Shown here in pieces: positions 1 through 8,864 of a stretch of DNA of 64,000 nucleotides. The stretch spans positions 4,774,001-4,838,000 of the forward strand of contig NC_012522.1 of assembly GCF_000010805.1 (NCBI RefSeq), given 5' to 3'. The translations under genes were made by a program, and so were the position numbers. Positions within the stretch are counted from its first letter, which is position 1, and the number at the start of each line of letters is the position of its first letter. The notes under the pieces are model-generated. The model worked only from the letters and a program-made list of their open reading frames with translations. It was not told the origin of the DNA and did not search any database. The stretch comes from Rhodococcus opacus B4 (GTDB lineage Bacteria; Actinomycetota; Actinomycetes; Mycobacteriales; Mycobacteriaceae).

Positions 1-2419
1 CCTGTGCCACGCCGCCCTCGACCTGCCCGCGGCACTGCTGCGGGTTGAGGACCGTGCCGGCATCCGCCGCCTGGATGGACTGCAGGATCCGGACCTCCCC
101 GGTGACGGTGTCGACCGCGACCCGGAAGGCGTGCACGTTGAAGACCACCGACCGCGGGGTGCCGTCGTGGTGCCCCTCCGCGCGGAGCGGTCCCTCGGGC
201 ACCAGCTTGTCGAGTTCGACGGTTCGCCCGGCGACCTCGACGGCGTCGGGTGTCAGCGCGCAGTCGCTGTCCTCGGCGGCGCCCGCGACGCGGCGAGCGA
301 CCTCGAACAGCTGCTCCCGCAACCGGGTTCCGGCGAGATGTACCGCCTTTCCGGCGACGACCGTGCCTGCCGAGCCGAACGCTCCGGTGTCATGGTCGGC
401 GACGTCGGTGTCGGATTGGATCACGGTGATCCGGTCGGCGGTGGTGCCCAGCGCGGACGCGGCGAGCTGCGCGTGGACGGTGGTGGTGCCGTTGCCGAAC
501 TCGGCGGTGCCCACCCGAAGTTCGTACCGGCCGCCCTCGACGAGGGTGCAGGACACGTCCGCGAAGTGCCCCCGCGGCGGAATGGTCGCGATCATGGACG
601 CCGCCATGCCCTCGCCGACCCGCCACTGCGGCCCGTCCGGCGGGTGCACGTCGTTGCCGCGGCGCAAAGCAGCCTCCGCGAGGTCGAGGCACTGGTCGAG
701 TCCGTAACTGCCGTAAGTGAGGTCGCCGTGCTCCACCTCGAAGTCGACGAAGTCGTCACCCGGCACGACGACGTTGCGGCGACGCAACTCGAACGGATCG
801 ATCCCCAGCTCCGCGGCCAGTTGGTCGAGCGCGGACTCCACCGCGAAGATGATCTGGCCCAGACCGTAACCGCGGAACGCCCCGGACGGCAGGTTGTTGG
901 TGTAGACGGCCTGGGCATCCACCCGCTTGTTCGGCGACCGGTACAGCGCAACGGATTCGCTGCAGCCGTGGAACATCACCCCCACCGAGTGATTGCCGTA
1001 GGCTCCGGCGTCCGAGAGCACGTCGACGGCGAGCGCGGTCAGCTTTCCGTCGCCGCCGGCCCCGACCTTCACCGAGACCCGCATGGGATGCCGGCACGGT
1101 GCGATCGTGAACTGGTCGGAGCGGGTGAATTCATACTGCACCGGTCGGCCGGTGCGCAGCACGGCGAGGGCGACGAGATCCTCGACCAGCATCTCCTGCT
1201 TCGCGCCGAAGCCACCCCCGACGCGGGCCGTGAACACCCGGACCTGTGCGCGGTCGAGGGAGAACAGGTGAGCGAGTTCGTCGCGGACGAGAAAGGGCAC
1301 CTGGGTGCTGCTGCGGAGGGTGAGCCGCCCGTCGGAGTCGAGCCAGCCGATGGCCGAATGGGTTTCGAGGTGGGTGTGCTGCACGCGTTGTGTCTGCCAC
1401 GTGCCCTCGACCACCGCGCCGGTGTCCCGTGCCGCCGCGAGTCCGGCCGCGAGGTCACCGACCTCGCCGTGCACCTCGGCCACCAGGTTCCGGGCCGGAT
1501 CCGCGATCCGGGACTCGGCGCCCTTGTCGCCGTGCAGCAGGGGTGCACCGGGGCGGCGCGCCAGGTCGGGGTCGAAGACCGGTTCGAGGACCTCGTACTC
1601 CGCCTCGATCAGTTCCACTGCGCGCCGGGCGATGTCGACCGAGTCGGCGACGACGGCCGCGACGCGCTGCCCCCGGAACCGCAGGATGGTGTCGAACACG
1701 TAGGTGTCGTCGGGGTCGTCGGTACGGAATTCGTGGCGGGCCGTGGAGTAGGCCACGTCGGGACTGTCGCGGTGGGTGAGCACCGCGTGGACGCCGGGCA
1801 GTCGCTCTGCGGCGGACGTGTCGAGGCGGGTGATGCGGGCGTGCGGATGCGGGCTGCCGAGGATCTGGATGTGCGTCAGCCCGTCGACGGCGAGGTCGAG
1901 CGTGTAGGGTTCGGCGCCGCACACCACGCGCGTGGCGGCAGGAGCGGGAATGGAACGGCCGAACGACCTACCAACACTGTCTGATTCGGTGGTGCAGACG
2001 CCGCCGACGGCGTCGCGAATCGCACGGTAACCGGTGCAGCGGCACAGATTCCCCTTCAGGGCGCGCGGCAGGTCGGCACGTTGCGCGGAGTCGAGCGCCG
2101 ATGCGGTCACCACCATCCCGGGCGTGCAGAATCCGCACTGGAATCCCGCCGCGTCGACGAACTGCTGCTGCACGGGATGGAGTCGATCGGGACCGCCGAG
2201 ACCGGCGGCGGTGGTCACCTCGCGGTTCTCCGCGCGATGCGCCGGCACCACACACGAATGCACCGGACTCCCGTCGAGCAGAACGGAGCACGCGCCGCAA
2301 TCGCCGGCGTCGCAGCCCTTCTTGACCGCGAACCGCTGCTGCTCCCGCAGGAAGGTGCGCAGGCACTGACCGGGCCGGGGATCGGCATCCACCGTCTGCC
2401 CGTCGACCGTCAACTTCAT
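1..2419 (-). CDS. Xanthine dehydrogenase-type molybdenum hydroxylase, fused [2Fe-2S] and Mo-cofactor chain (partial, 3' end outside window)
   Basis: Likely catalytic chain of a purine hydroxylase (hypoxanthine/xanthine to urate). Reading from the ATG at 2419, residues 1-130 form a two-cluster [2Fe-2S] domain: C36, C41, C44 and C56 for the plant-type cluster, then C95, C98, C126 and C128 (GFC..., LCRC) for the second. A linker leads directly into an aldehyde oxidase/xanthine dehydrogenase Mo-binding domain, with motifs such as ARVGGGFGAKQE and PSGAFRGYG. About 806 codons are visible and the frame runs off base 1. The start ATG overlaps the TGA of the FAD subunit (ATGA), so the two are translationally coupled. 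FeS fused to Mo with FAD on a separate chain is unlike the common XdhA (FeS+FAD)/XdhB (Mo) split. The substrate is inferred from the neighbouring uricase and 8-oxoguanine deaminase genes; another N-heterocycle is possible. Confidence 0.85.
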   Translation of the reverse strand, partial: MKLTVDGQTVDADPRPGQCLRTFLREQQRFAVKKGCDAGDCGACSVLLDGSPVHSCVVPAHRAENREVTTAAGLGGPDRLHPVQQQFVDAAGFQCGFCTPGMVVTASALDSAQRADLPRALKGNLCRCTGYRAIRDAVGGVCTTESDSVGRSFGRSIPAPAATRVVCGAEPYTLDLAVDGLTHIQILGSPHPHARITRLDTSAAERLPGVHAVLTHRDSPDVAYSTARHEFRTDDPDDTYVFDTILRFRGQRVAAVVADSVDIARRAVELIEAEYEVLEPVFDPDLARRPGAPLLHGDKGAESRIADPARNLVAEVHGEVGDLAAGLAAARDTGAVVEGTWQTQRVQHTHLETHSAIGWLDSDGRLTLRSSTQVPFLVRDELAHLFSLDRAQVRVFTARVGGGFGAKQEMLVEDLVALAVLRTGRPVQYEFTRSDQFTIAPCRHPMRVSVKVGAGGDGKLTALAVDVLSDAGAYGNHSVGVMFHGCSESVALYRSPNKRVDAQAVYTNNLPSGAFRGYGLGQIIFAVESALDQLAAELGIDPFELRRRNVVVPGDDFVDFEVEHGDLTYGSYGLDQCLDLAEAALRRGNDVHPPDGPQWRVGEGMAASMIATIPPRGHFADVSCTLVEGGRYELRVGTAEFGNGTTTVHAQLAASALGTTADRITVIQSDTDVADHDTGAFGSAGTVVAGKAVHLAGTRLREQLFEVARRVAGAAEDSDCALTPDAVEVAGRTVELDKLVPEGPLRAEGHHDGTPRSVVFNVHAFRVAVDTVTGEVRILQSIQAADAGTVLNPQQCRGQVEGGVAQ

Positions 2420-3225
2420 TCCAGCTCCCTCCTGATCTCCTCGGCGAGAACTCCCGTGACGTGCCGACGCCAGTCCGCGGCGCCGTGGGCGTCGGTCAGG
2501 TAGTCGTCGACGGAAATCTGTTCCGACAGAGACCGGCTCAACAGGCCGGGGTCGGGGGGAGCGGGGAAACGCAGCACGAACGGCCGGATCGTGGACGCCG
2601 TGACGGTCAGTGTGAATCCGTCCGAGCCGACGCGTCCGACGAGCAGCGCACCGGACCGTCCGAGCGGCGAGTACGCGATCTTCCGCAGCGACGTGCGGCC
2701 CCGCAACGCGGCGGCGGGGAGGTGGATGCTGCGGATCAGTTCACCGGCCCCCAGTGTCGTGCGGCCTGCCCCGGTGACGAACCGGTCCACCGGAACCCGG
2801 CGTTCGCCACCGTCGGGGGCCCAGACCAGCGCCTCGGCGTCGAGCGCGCAGCACAGCGTGATCATCGCGCCGGCCGGGAGCGCCAGCGCGAGGTTGCCGC
2901 CGACGGTAGCGGTGTGCCAGATCTTCCACGACGCGACCAGCGACTCGGCGCACGGCCGGAACAGGCTCTTGGCCACCCACTCGGCGGGAAGTGGTGCGTC
3001 GCAGAGATTCTCGATGGTGCACGTCGCGGCGAGTTCGAGCTCGTCGTCGTGGACGGTGATCGCGGGCCAGTCGAGGGTGGCCAGGTCGACCAGCCGGGTG
3101 ATCGTCGGTTGCGGTTCCGAATACAGCCAGGTGCCGCCCGCCAGGTATGCCGTTCCAGGTTCCGGGGCGGGCAGGTCGTCGCGGCTGCGCGGGGCCGAGA
3201 TCTGCGTGACGAACGACAGGTCCAT
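2416..3225 (-). CDS. FAD-binding subunit of molybdenum hydroxylase (xanthine dehydrogenase family)
   Basis: Electron-transfer subunit of 269 aa that would accept electrons from the [2Fe-2S]-Mo chain encoded immediately downstream. The N-terminal AYLAGGTWLYSEPQP matches the glycine-rich FAD/pyrophosphate loop of CO-dehydrogenase-medium-type flavoproteins. A second conserved stretch, TATVGGNLALALPAGAMI, corresponds to the family's TIGGN loop. The C-terminal part looks like the CO_deh_flav_C fold. The stop overlaps the next ATG by four bases, and the upstream deaminase ends only four bases before this start, so it sits inside a tight operon. The TIGG motif reads TVGG here. The oxidant (NAD+ or oxygen) cannot be told from sequence. 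Confidence 0.85.
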   Translation of the reverse strand: MDLSFVTQISAPRSRDDLPAPEPGTAYLAGGTWLYSEPQPTITRLVDLATLDWPAITVHDDELELAATCTIENLCDAPLPAEWVAKSLFRPCAESLVASWKIWHTATVGGNLALALPAGAMITLCCALDAEALVWAPDGGERRVPVDRFVTGAGRTTLGAGELIRSIHLPAAALRGRTSLRKIAYSPLGRSGALLVGRVGSDGFTLTVTASTIRPFVLRFPAPPDPGLLSRSLSEQISVDDYLTDAHGAADWRRHVTGVLAEEIRRELE

Positions 3226-3229
3226 GGTG

Positions 3230-4597
3230 TCAGCCCGCCTTGCGCACCAGGGCGCGATGGGCCCGCTCGACCTCGGTGGCGACGTCGTCCTCGTTCACGG
3301 TGATCACTCTTCCACGCTCGACGACCGCCCGCCCGTTTACCAGAAGCAACTCCAGCGGCGGAGTGGCGCCGAGGACCACAGCCGCCACCGGGTCGGTGAT
3401 ACCGGAATGTGCGAGGGTGTCGACCCGCCACAGCGCGAGATCGGCCAGTTTGCCGGGTTCGAGGGAGCCGAGTTCGTCGTCCCGGCCGAGCACCCGGGCC
3501 CCGCCGCGGGTGGCGAGTTCGAGGGCGGTGCGCACCGTCATCGCCGCCGGGCCGCCGCGGGCCCGGGCGAACAGCACGGCGTGACGAGCCTCCTCGAGCA
3601 TGTTGCACGCCTCGTTGCTGGCGGCGCCGTCGACTCCGAGCCCCAGCGGGACTCCGGCCGCGTGGAGGTCCCGGGCCCGGGCGATGCCGGCGCCGAGACG
3701 GGCATTGGACGTGGGGCAGTGGGCGACGCCCGTCCCGGTGCCGGCCAGGGTGGTGATCGCGACGTCGTCGAGGTGGACGGCATGGGCGTACCAGACGTCG
3801 GGTCCCACCCAGCCGAGTTGCTCCATGTACTGCACCGGGGTGCAGCCGAGCCGGTCGAGACAGAAGTCCTGCTCGTCAACGGTTTCCGCGAGGTGGGTGT
3901 GCAGTCGCACGCCGGCGGACCGGGCGAGGGCCGCGGCCCCGGTCAGCAGGTCGGCGGTGACGGAGAACGGGGAGCAGGGCGCCACCGCGACCCTCAGCAT
4001 CGAGTCGGGCGAAGGGTCGTGCCAGCGGTCGATGAGGTCCTGGGTGCCCGTCAGGACGTCGTCGAGACGCTCCACGACCGAGTCGGGTGGCAACCCGCCC
4101 CGACTGTGGCCGAGGTCCATCGACCCCCGGCTGGGGTGGAACCGCAGCCCGACGGTCCGGGCGGCCTCGATCTCGGCGCCGAACACGTCGCCGCCGTCGC
4201 GCGGCACGACGTAATGGTGGTCGGTGGTGGTCGTGCACCCGTGCTTCGCCAGCCAGGCGAGACCGCCGGTGGCCGCGGTCCGGACGGCGTCGGCGTCGAT
4301 GCCCGCCCAGATCGGATAGAGGGTGGTCAGCCAGCCGAACAGGGTGTCGTCGGCGGCGAGTCCGCGGGTGATCCACTGGTACAGGTGATGGTGGGTGTTC
4401 ACCAGTCCGGGTGTCAGCAGGCAGCCGCGTCCGTCGACGACCCGTGCGCCCTCGATCACCGGGGCGGGACCGGCACCGACGTCGACGATGCGGTTGCCCC
4501 GCACCACCACGTAGCCGTCCGGATGCTCGGTGCCCACGGCGTCGACCGTGGCGACGTAGGCGCCGGAGACGACGACCGTGCCGGGGCCGGCGTTCAT
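3230..4597 (-). CDS. 8-oxoguanine deaminase (amidohydrolase superfamily)
   Basis: A 455-aa zinc amidohydrolase. Visible metal and catalytic motifs are NTHHHLYQW (first HxH pair), TTTDHHYV, HTHLAET and LGVDGAASNE (metal Asp). The closest family I recognise is 8-oxoguanine deaminase/hydroxydechloroatrazine ethylaminohydrolase. Deamination of 8-oxoguanine gives urate, which fits the adjacent uricase gene; guanine deaminase is the main alternative. I chose the ATG at 4597 because it overlaps the uricase TGA by one base (TGATG) and because the text upstream in the same frame lacks family features. The stop lies four bases before the FAD subunit start. Confidence 0.85.
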   Translation of the reverse strand: MNAGPGTVVVSGAYVATVDAVGTEHPDGYVVVRGNRIVDVGAGPAPVIEGARVVDGRGCLLTPGLVNTHHHLYQWITRGLAADDTLFGWLTTLYPIWAGIDADAVRTAATGGLAWLAKHGCTTTTDHHYVVPRDGGDVFGAEIEAARTVGLRFHPSRGSMDLGHSRGGLPPDSVVERLDDVLTGTQDLIDRWHDPSPDSMLRVAVAPCSPFSVTADLLTGAAALARSAGVRLHTHLAETVDEQDFCLDRLGCTPVQYMEQLGWVGPDVWYAHAVHLDDVAITTLAGTGTGVAHCPTSNARLGAGIARARDLHAAGVPLGLGVDGAASNEACNMLEEARHAVLFARARGGPAAMTVRTALELATRGGARVLGRDDELGSLEPGKLADLALWRVDTLAHSGITDPVAAVVLGATPPLELLLVNGRAVVERGRVITVNEDDVATEVERAHRALVRKAG

Positions 4598-5508
4598 CAG
4601 CTGAGCCACCCCGCGTACGCGGACCACGCGGGGCCGGCGCCGGGTGCGTCGGACCGCTGCACCGTGGCCTGGATCAGGCCGTACGGGCGGTCGGCGGCGT
4701 GGAAGACCTCGTTGTCGTTCTCGACGCCGAAACGCGCGAGGTCGTGGGCGAAGTGGTGCTTGTTCGGGGCCGACAGGCGCACCTCCGCGAGCACGGGGTA
4801 ACGCTCCAGGATCGCCTTGCCGATTTCGTACAGCGTCTGCTGCAGGGCGAGCGAATGGACGGTCGCGAACGTCGCGACGATCTGCTCCTTGATTCCGGCG
4901 TACACACTGTTCCAGTCCACGTCGGTGGAGACGAACCGCCACTGCACGACGAGCGACGTCGCCATCACCCGGTCGTGGGTCTCCTCGAGAATCGTGTACT
5001 CGTCCTTCAGGAATCCGAAGAACTCGCTGCCCGTGGACTTGAGGATCACCAGGTCCTTCAGACCGCCGACCACCCACGTGCCGTCGGCGTCGACGGTGAT
5101 CGCCGCGGTGCGCACCTCCTCGCCCTTGCGCACCCAGGTGTGGTCGTGTTCCGCTCCGTCGACCACCGCCCGCTGCCACGCGTACTCCTCGATCTCGATG
5201 CGAGCACCTGCGACCGGGGCCACGTCGTCCACGAAGTGCCGGGCCAGCGTCAGTCCGTACTCCTCGATGGAGTCGAGTCCCTTCTCCTTCGCGTAGGAGT
5301 ACGCCGTCTGCTTCTGGGTGTCGGTGGGCAGCACCGAACTCTGGTCGCCGGCGAGGTGCGCCGCTGAGAAGTCGCCGCGCAGGCACGTCGACACGCTCAC
5401 GTCCCGAATCTCGTGCCGGGGGGTGTCGCGGTAGATCCGCACGATTCGGTTCTCGGCCTTGCCGTACTGGTTGTCGCCCAGAACGATGGCGCCGGTGAGG
5501 TCGGTCAT
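4597..5508 (-). CDS. Urate oxidase (factor-independent uricase)
   Basis: A 303-aa protein of normal bacterial uricase length, oxidising urate to 5-hydroxyisourate with O2 and no cofactor. Recognisable features include the N-terminal LGDNQYGKAENRI stretch, which holds the catalytic lysine of this family, the LPTDTQKQTAY stretch with the conserved Thr of the catalytic pair, and the LKSTGSEFFGF region near the urate-binding site. It is followed by the deaminase (TGATG overlap) and preceded four bases away by the 5-hydroxyisourate hydrolase, so the first steps from oxidised purine to OHCU are encoded side by side. Confidence 0.95.
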   Translation of the reverse strand: MTDLTGAIVLGDNQYGKAENRIVRIYRDTPRHEIRDVSVSTCLRGDFSAAHLAGDQSSVLPTDTQKQTAYSYAKEKGLDSIEEYGLTLARHFVDDVAPVAGARIEIEEYAWQRAVVDGAEHDHTWVRKGEEVRTAAITVDADGTWVVGGLKDLVILKSTGSEFFGFLKDEYTILEETHDRVMATSLVVQWRFVSTDVDWNSVYAGIKEQIVATFATVHSLALQQTLYEIGKAILERYPVLAEVRLSAPNKHHFAHDLARFGVENDNEVFHAADRPYGLIQATVQRSDAPGAGPAWSAYAGWLS

Positions 5509-5511
5509 TCT

Positions 5512-5841
5512 TCAGCTCCCGCGGTAGGTGGAATAGGCGAACGGGGACAACAGCAACGGGACGTGGTACCCGCGCTGGGGGTCGTCGAGGACGAACGTGA
5601 CGGTCACCTCCGGGTAGAACGTCTCCCGGCCGCGGGCGGCGAAATACTCACCGGTCGCGAAGACCAGCGAATACGTCGCCGCGGGCAGACCCTCCGGCGC
5701 GATCTCGGCGACGCGGCCGTCCGAATCGGTCACCGCGCTCGCGAGGACGCCGCCGTCGGGGGACACCAGTTCCACCCGCACCCCGGCGGCGGGTGTGCCG
5801 TCGGTGGCGTCGAGTACGTGGGTGCTCAGGATCTTGGACAT
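5512..5841 (-). CDS. 5-hydroxyisourate hydrolase (transthyretin-related protein)
   Basis: A 109-aa transthyretin-like enzyme hydrolysing 5-hydroxyisourate to OHCU. The N-terminal STHVLDATDGTPAAG segment and the C-terminal YRGS tetrapeptide are the family hallmarks. I chose the ATG at 5841 rather than farther upstream because it shares a base with the OHCU decarboxylase TGA (TGATG) and gives the usual length; the longer reading adds arginine-rich sequence with no counterpart in the family. It probably forms a homotetramer with active sites in the central channel, as is known for the family. Confidence 0.95.
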   Translation of the reverse strand: MSKILSTHVLDATDGTPAAGVRVELVSPDGGVLASAVTDSDGRVAEIAPEGLPAATYSLVFATGEYFAARGRETFYPEVTVTFVLDDPQRGYHVPLLLSPFAYSTYRGS

Positions 5842-6344
5842 CAGTCTCCGTTCTCGCCGAGAAGGCGGTCCAGGCGCAACCGGTTGATGGCGGCCAGTTC
5901 GGTCCGCAGGATCCTGCGTTCCGTCGCGGCGTCGTTGCCGAGACGCGCGTGCAGCACGTCGAGCAGTTCCTGCGCCGACCGACCGGACGCGCACACCAGG
6001 TAGACGTGCCCGAACTTCTGCTCGTACTCCTCGTTACCCGCCCGCAGGCGTGCGCGGATCTCGTCGTCGGCGGACGCGACCGCCGACTGCTCGCGCGCGG
6101 ACGACGGGTTGTCGGCGCGGTCGCCGATTCGCGGATGCCCGGCCAGGGCCGCGTCGACCTCGGGCTCGGTCAGGTCGGCGAGTGCGTTCTCGGCGGCGGT
6201 GTGCAGCGCGTCGGCGGACGGGAACGGCCGGGCGGCGGCCACCCGTCGCGCCCATGCTGTCGACGAGCAGCACTGCACGAGCAGGTCGACGGCCCGCGCG
6301 TCGCTCAGCGCGTTGAATGCGATCAGGCCGGGCGGTTCGGTCAT
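5841..6344 (-). CDS. 2-oxo-4-hydroxy-4-carboxy-5-ureidoimidazoline (OHCU) decarboxylase
   Basis: A 167-aa protein that decarboxylates OHCU to S-allantoin. Recognisable stretches are the AGHPRIGDR motif with the catalytic His and the FGHVYLVCASGRSAQELL region that packs against it. The ATG at 6344 is preferred because a GAGGAG ribosome-binding site lies just upstream; a longer start at 6389 would add 15 residues without support. It overlaps the hydrolase start by one base. Confidence 0.93.
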   Translation of the reverse strand: MTEPPGLIAFNALSDARAVDLLVQCCSSTAWARRVAAARPFPSADALHTAAENALADLTEPEVDAALAGHPRIGDRADNPSSAREQSAVASADDEIRARLRAGNEEYEQKFGHVYLVCASGRSAQELLDVLHARLGNDAATERRILRTELAAINRLRLDRLLGENGD

Positions 6345-6407
6345 GAGGGCTCCTCGCTCGTGCGCCTTTTCGGTACCTCCGGCTACCACTATGGCGCACG
6401 GGTCGGG

Positions 6408-7136
6408 TCAGCGACCGAAACCTTCGAGCAGTCCGCTGTACTTCTTCGGCAGGGGAGCCGCGAACTCGCCGCGTGCACCGGTCCGCAGTCCGAGCGTCAC
6501 GAGGGACTGCACCATGAGGGTGGCCGCCGCCACGCCGTCGACCACCGGCACCCCGAGTTCCGCGGAGATGACGGCGCACAGGTCGGCCATGCCCGCGCAG
6601 CCCAGTACGATCGCGTCGGAACCGTCCCGGTCGAGGGCGGCGCGGCACGCCTCGGTGATCACCTTCACCGCGTCCGGGTCGCGGTCGAGGTCGAGGACCG
6701 CGATCTCGCACGCGTGCACGCCGAGGCAGAAGCGTTGCATGCCATACCGTTCGGCGAGTTCCCACGCCCGCCCCCGGGTGCGCGCCAGTGTCGTGACGAC
6801 GCTGAACCCGCGGCCCAGGAAGCTCGCGGTGTGCATGGCCGCCTCGGCGATGCCGAGGACGGGGCCGGAGGCCAGTTCGCGGGCCGCGTCGAGGCCCGGG
6901 TCGCCGAAGCAGGCGATTACGTACCCGTCCACGCGGGCCTCCTCGCCGCGTGCGATCTCCTCGAGAAGTCCGGGGACGCTGAGTGCTTCGTCGTAGTGAC
7001 TCTCGATCGAGGCGGGGCCCATCTGCGGGCTCACGGCCTCGACGAGCGTCCCCGGCCCGGCGACGGAGCGGGCGCAGTCGCCGATCTTGTCGGTCATCGC
7101 CCGGGTGGTGTTGGGATTGACGATCTTGATGTGCAC
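6408..7136 (-). CDS. Asp/Glu/hydantoin racemase family protein, probable allantoin racemase
   Basis: A 242-aa racemase of the Asp/Glu/hydantoin family. The N-terminal IKIVNPNTT is the family signature, and the two expected catalytic cysteines are present in IACFGDPG and VLGCAGMA. The members nearest in context (HpxA type) racemise allantoin, needed because uricase-pathway S-allantoin must match the stereopreference of the allantoinase. Hydantoin racemase is the alternative. The start is a GTG at 7136 preceded by a GGGGA stretch, 10 bases after the permease stop; a longer arginine-rich N-terminus is not family-like. Confidence 0.8.
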   Translation of the reverse strand: MHIKIVNPNTTRAMTDKIGDCARSVAGPGTLVEAVSPQMGPASIESHYDEALSVPGLLEEIARGEEARVDGYVIACFGDPGLDAARELASGPVLGIAEAAMHTASFLGRGFSVVTTLARTRGRAWELAERYGMQRFCLGVHACEIAVLDLDRDPDAVKVITEACRAALDRDGSDAIVLGCAGMADLCAVISAELGVPVVDGVAAATLMVQSLVTLGLRTGARGEFAAPLPKKYSGLLEGFGR

Positions 7137-7146
7137 GTTCCCCGAC

Positions 7147-8685
7147 CTACGCCTCGACCGTTGCGGTGCGGTGCGCACGACGCGCGCCGGTGGACAGCGC
7201 GAGGTAACAGAGGAATCCGATGCCCATGCCCAGGAACCACGAGTACTGGGCGGCGCCGGCCATGCCCCACACGTCGAGTCCGAACGGCTGTGCCTTGAGG
7301 ATCACCGGAATCATCGCGACGAGCGCGCCGATGACGGTGGAGGTGATCGCAGCGGGGTTGTAACCCTTTCTATACCAATATGTTCCGTCGTGCGACATGG
7401 TGAACATGTCGTCGAGGATCACCCGCTGCCTGCGCACCAGGTAGTAGTCCGCGATGAGGATTCCGAACAGCGGGCCGATGAAGGCGCCGAGCGTTTCGAG
7501 CGTGTAGTGGATGACCTCGGGGTTGTTGTAGAGGTTCCACGGGGTGATCAGCACCGAACCGACGGCGGCGATCATCCCGCCCGTACGCCAGCTGATGCGC
7601 TGCGGGCTGACGTGCGAGAAGTCGAAGGCCGGGGACACGAAGTTGGCGACGATGTTGATGCCGATGGTGGCGACGATGAAGGTGAGCAGGCCGAGGACGA
7701 CGGCGAACAGGTTGTCCATCTGCGCGACCGTTTCGACCGGGTCGGTGATCAGGCGGCCGTACACGGGCAGGGTCGCGGACGCGGTGACGACGGTGAGGAT
7801 CGAGAAGAACAGGAAGTTCACCGGGAGGCCGAGGAAGTTGCCGCGCTTGACCGCGCCGAATGTCTTTCCGTACCGGGAGAAGTCGCCGAAGTTGAGCATC
7901 GGTCCCGAGAAGTACGACACGACAAGGGCGATCGCGCCGAGCACCACGGGCACTGCCGACCATCCGGTGTAGTTCACCTCGCCGAGGTTCAGGCTGATGT
8001 TCGACCAGCCGGCCTCGCTGATCAGGTAGATGGCGAGCATCAGCATCACGACGTACACCGCGGGGCCGCAGAAGTCGATGAACTTGCGGATGCTCTCCAT
8101 GCCGCGCCAGAAGACGAGCGCCTGCAGCACCCACATCGTCATGAACCCGGCCCAGCCGAGCGCCGACAGTCCGAGGAATCCGTGCTCGTGCACGTCCGCC
8201 CAGGGCGCGAGGCCGGGCCAGATCTTCAGGCCGAGGATCACGAACGCGTGCGACGCCAGGTAGGTCTGGATTCCGTACCACGCCACCGCGATGAGGCCGC
8301 GGATGACGGCCGGGACGTTCGCCCCCAGCACGCCGAAGGCGCTGCGGCACATGACCGGGTAGGGGACACCGGCGACCTGGCTGGGCTTGGCCACCAGGTT
8401 CGCGAACACGTTGACGATCGCGATGCCGACCACCAGGGCCACGAGGACCTGCCAGCTGGTCAGTCCGAGCGCGAACAGGCTGCCCGCGGTGACGTACCCG
8501 CCGACGCTGTGCACGTCGGACATCCAGAACGCGAAGATGTTGTACGACGACCACGACTGGGTCTTCAGCGGCGCGAGGTCGTCGTTGGTCAGTCGCGGGT
8601 GATAGCCGGGCTTGATCAGTCCGGCGCCGGCCAGGTGTGCACCGGGAACGGTTTCCCCTTCGGGGGAGGACGCTGTCTGAGTCAT
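7147..8685 (-). CDS. NCS1 family permease, probable allantoin/purine transporter
   Basis: A 512-aa integral membrane protein with about 12 hydrophobic segments, in the nucleobase-cation-symport-1 family. Typical features are the N-terminal WSSYNIFAFWMSDVHSVGGY (first helix, substrate/sodium region), the GINIVANFVSP segment and the loop containing YWYRKGYNPAA near the C-terminus, as in PucI-type allantoin permeases and Mhp1. The ATG at 8685 follows a GGGAG ribosome-binding site. The position between racemase and regulator argues for uptake of allantoin, urate or a related ureide; uracil or hydantoin cannot be excluded. Confidence 0.88.
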   Translation of the reverse strand: MTQTASSPEGETVPGAHLAGAGLIKPGYHPRLTNDDLAPLKTQSWSSYNIFAFWMSDVHSVGGYVTAGSLFALGLTSWQVLVALVVGIAIVNVFANLVAKPSQVAGVPYPVMCRSAFGVLGANVPAVIRGLIAVAWYGIQTYLASHAFVILGLKIWPGLAPWADVHEHGFLGLSALGWAGFMTMWVLQALVFWRGMESIRKFIDFCGPAVYVVMLMLAIYLISEAGWSNISLNLGEVNYTGWSAVPVVLGAIALVVSYFSGPMLNFGDFSRYGKTFGAVKRGNFLGLPVNFLFFSILTVVTASATLPVYGRLITDPVETVAQMDNLFAVVLGLLTFIVATIGINIVANFVSPAFDFSHVSPQRISWRTGGMIAAVGSVLITPWNLYNNPEVIHYTLETLGAFIGPLFGILIADYYLVRRQRVILDDMFTMSHDGTYWYRKGYNPAAITSTVIGALVAMIPVILKAQPFGLDVWGMAGAAQYSWFLGMGIGFLCYLALSTGARRAHRTATVEA

Positions 8686-8809
8686 CGTTTTGCTCCCTGG
8701 TGCAGTCCGGAAAAAGACTGCTTCGACGTGAGGGTGCCCCGGTGAAAAGCACACCACCGAAGCGCTGGGAGCAAAAGTAGTTTTCGGATATTTCCTGACT
8801 GTGACGGCG

Positions 8810-8854
8810 AAGATATATTCTCGGGGGCGCCCGAGCGGGCCGAGAATATATCTT
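8810..8854. repeat. Perfect 15-bp inverted repeat between permease and GntR regulator
   Basis: Arms 8810-8824 (AAGATATATTCTCGG) and 8840-8854 are exact reverse complements around a 15-base GC-rich loop. It lies upstream of the NCS1 permease start and just after the GntR gene end. The AT-rich ends resemble paired GntR half-sites. No T-run follows, so a regulatory site is at least as likely as a terminator. That role is inferred. Confidence 0.6.
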
Positions 8855-8864
8855 GCCGGAGTGC

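Noticed and set aside
131..1984. 617-codon open frame on the plus strand
   Set aside because: Antisense to the molybdenum hydroxylase, whose eight cysteine ligands and operon overlap support the minus-strand gene.
2591..4801. 736-codon open frame on the plus strand
   Set aside because: Antisense to the FAD subunit and 8-oxoguanine deaminase; no family resemblance.
7087..8745. 552-codon plus-strand frame over the permease
   Set aside because: It is rich in His, Asp and Glu because it is the complement of hydrophobic helix codons; the permease is clearly real.
8810..8854. tRNA or riboswitch
   Set aside because: Only a simple inverted repeat with a GC-rich loop; no cloverleaf or aptamer-like conserved core.
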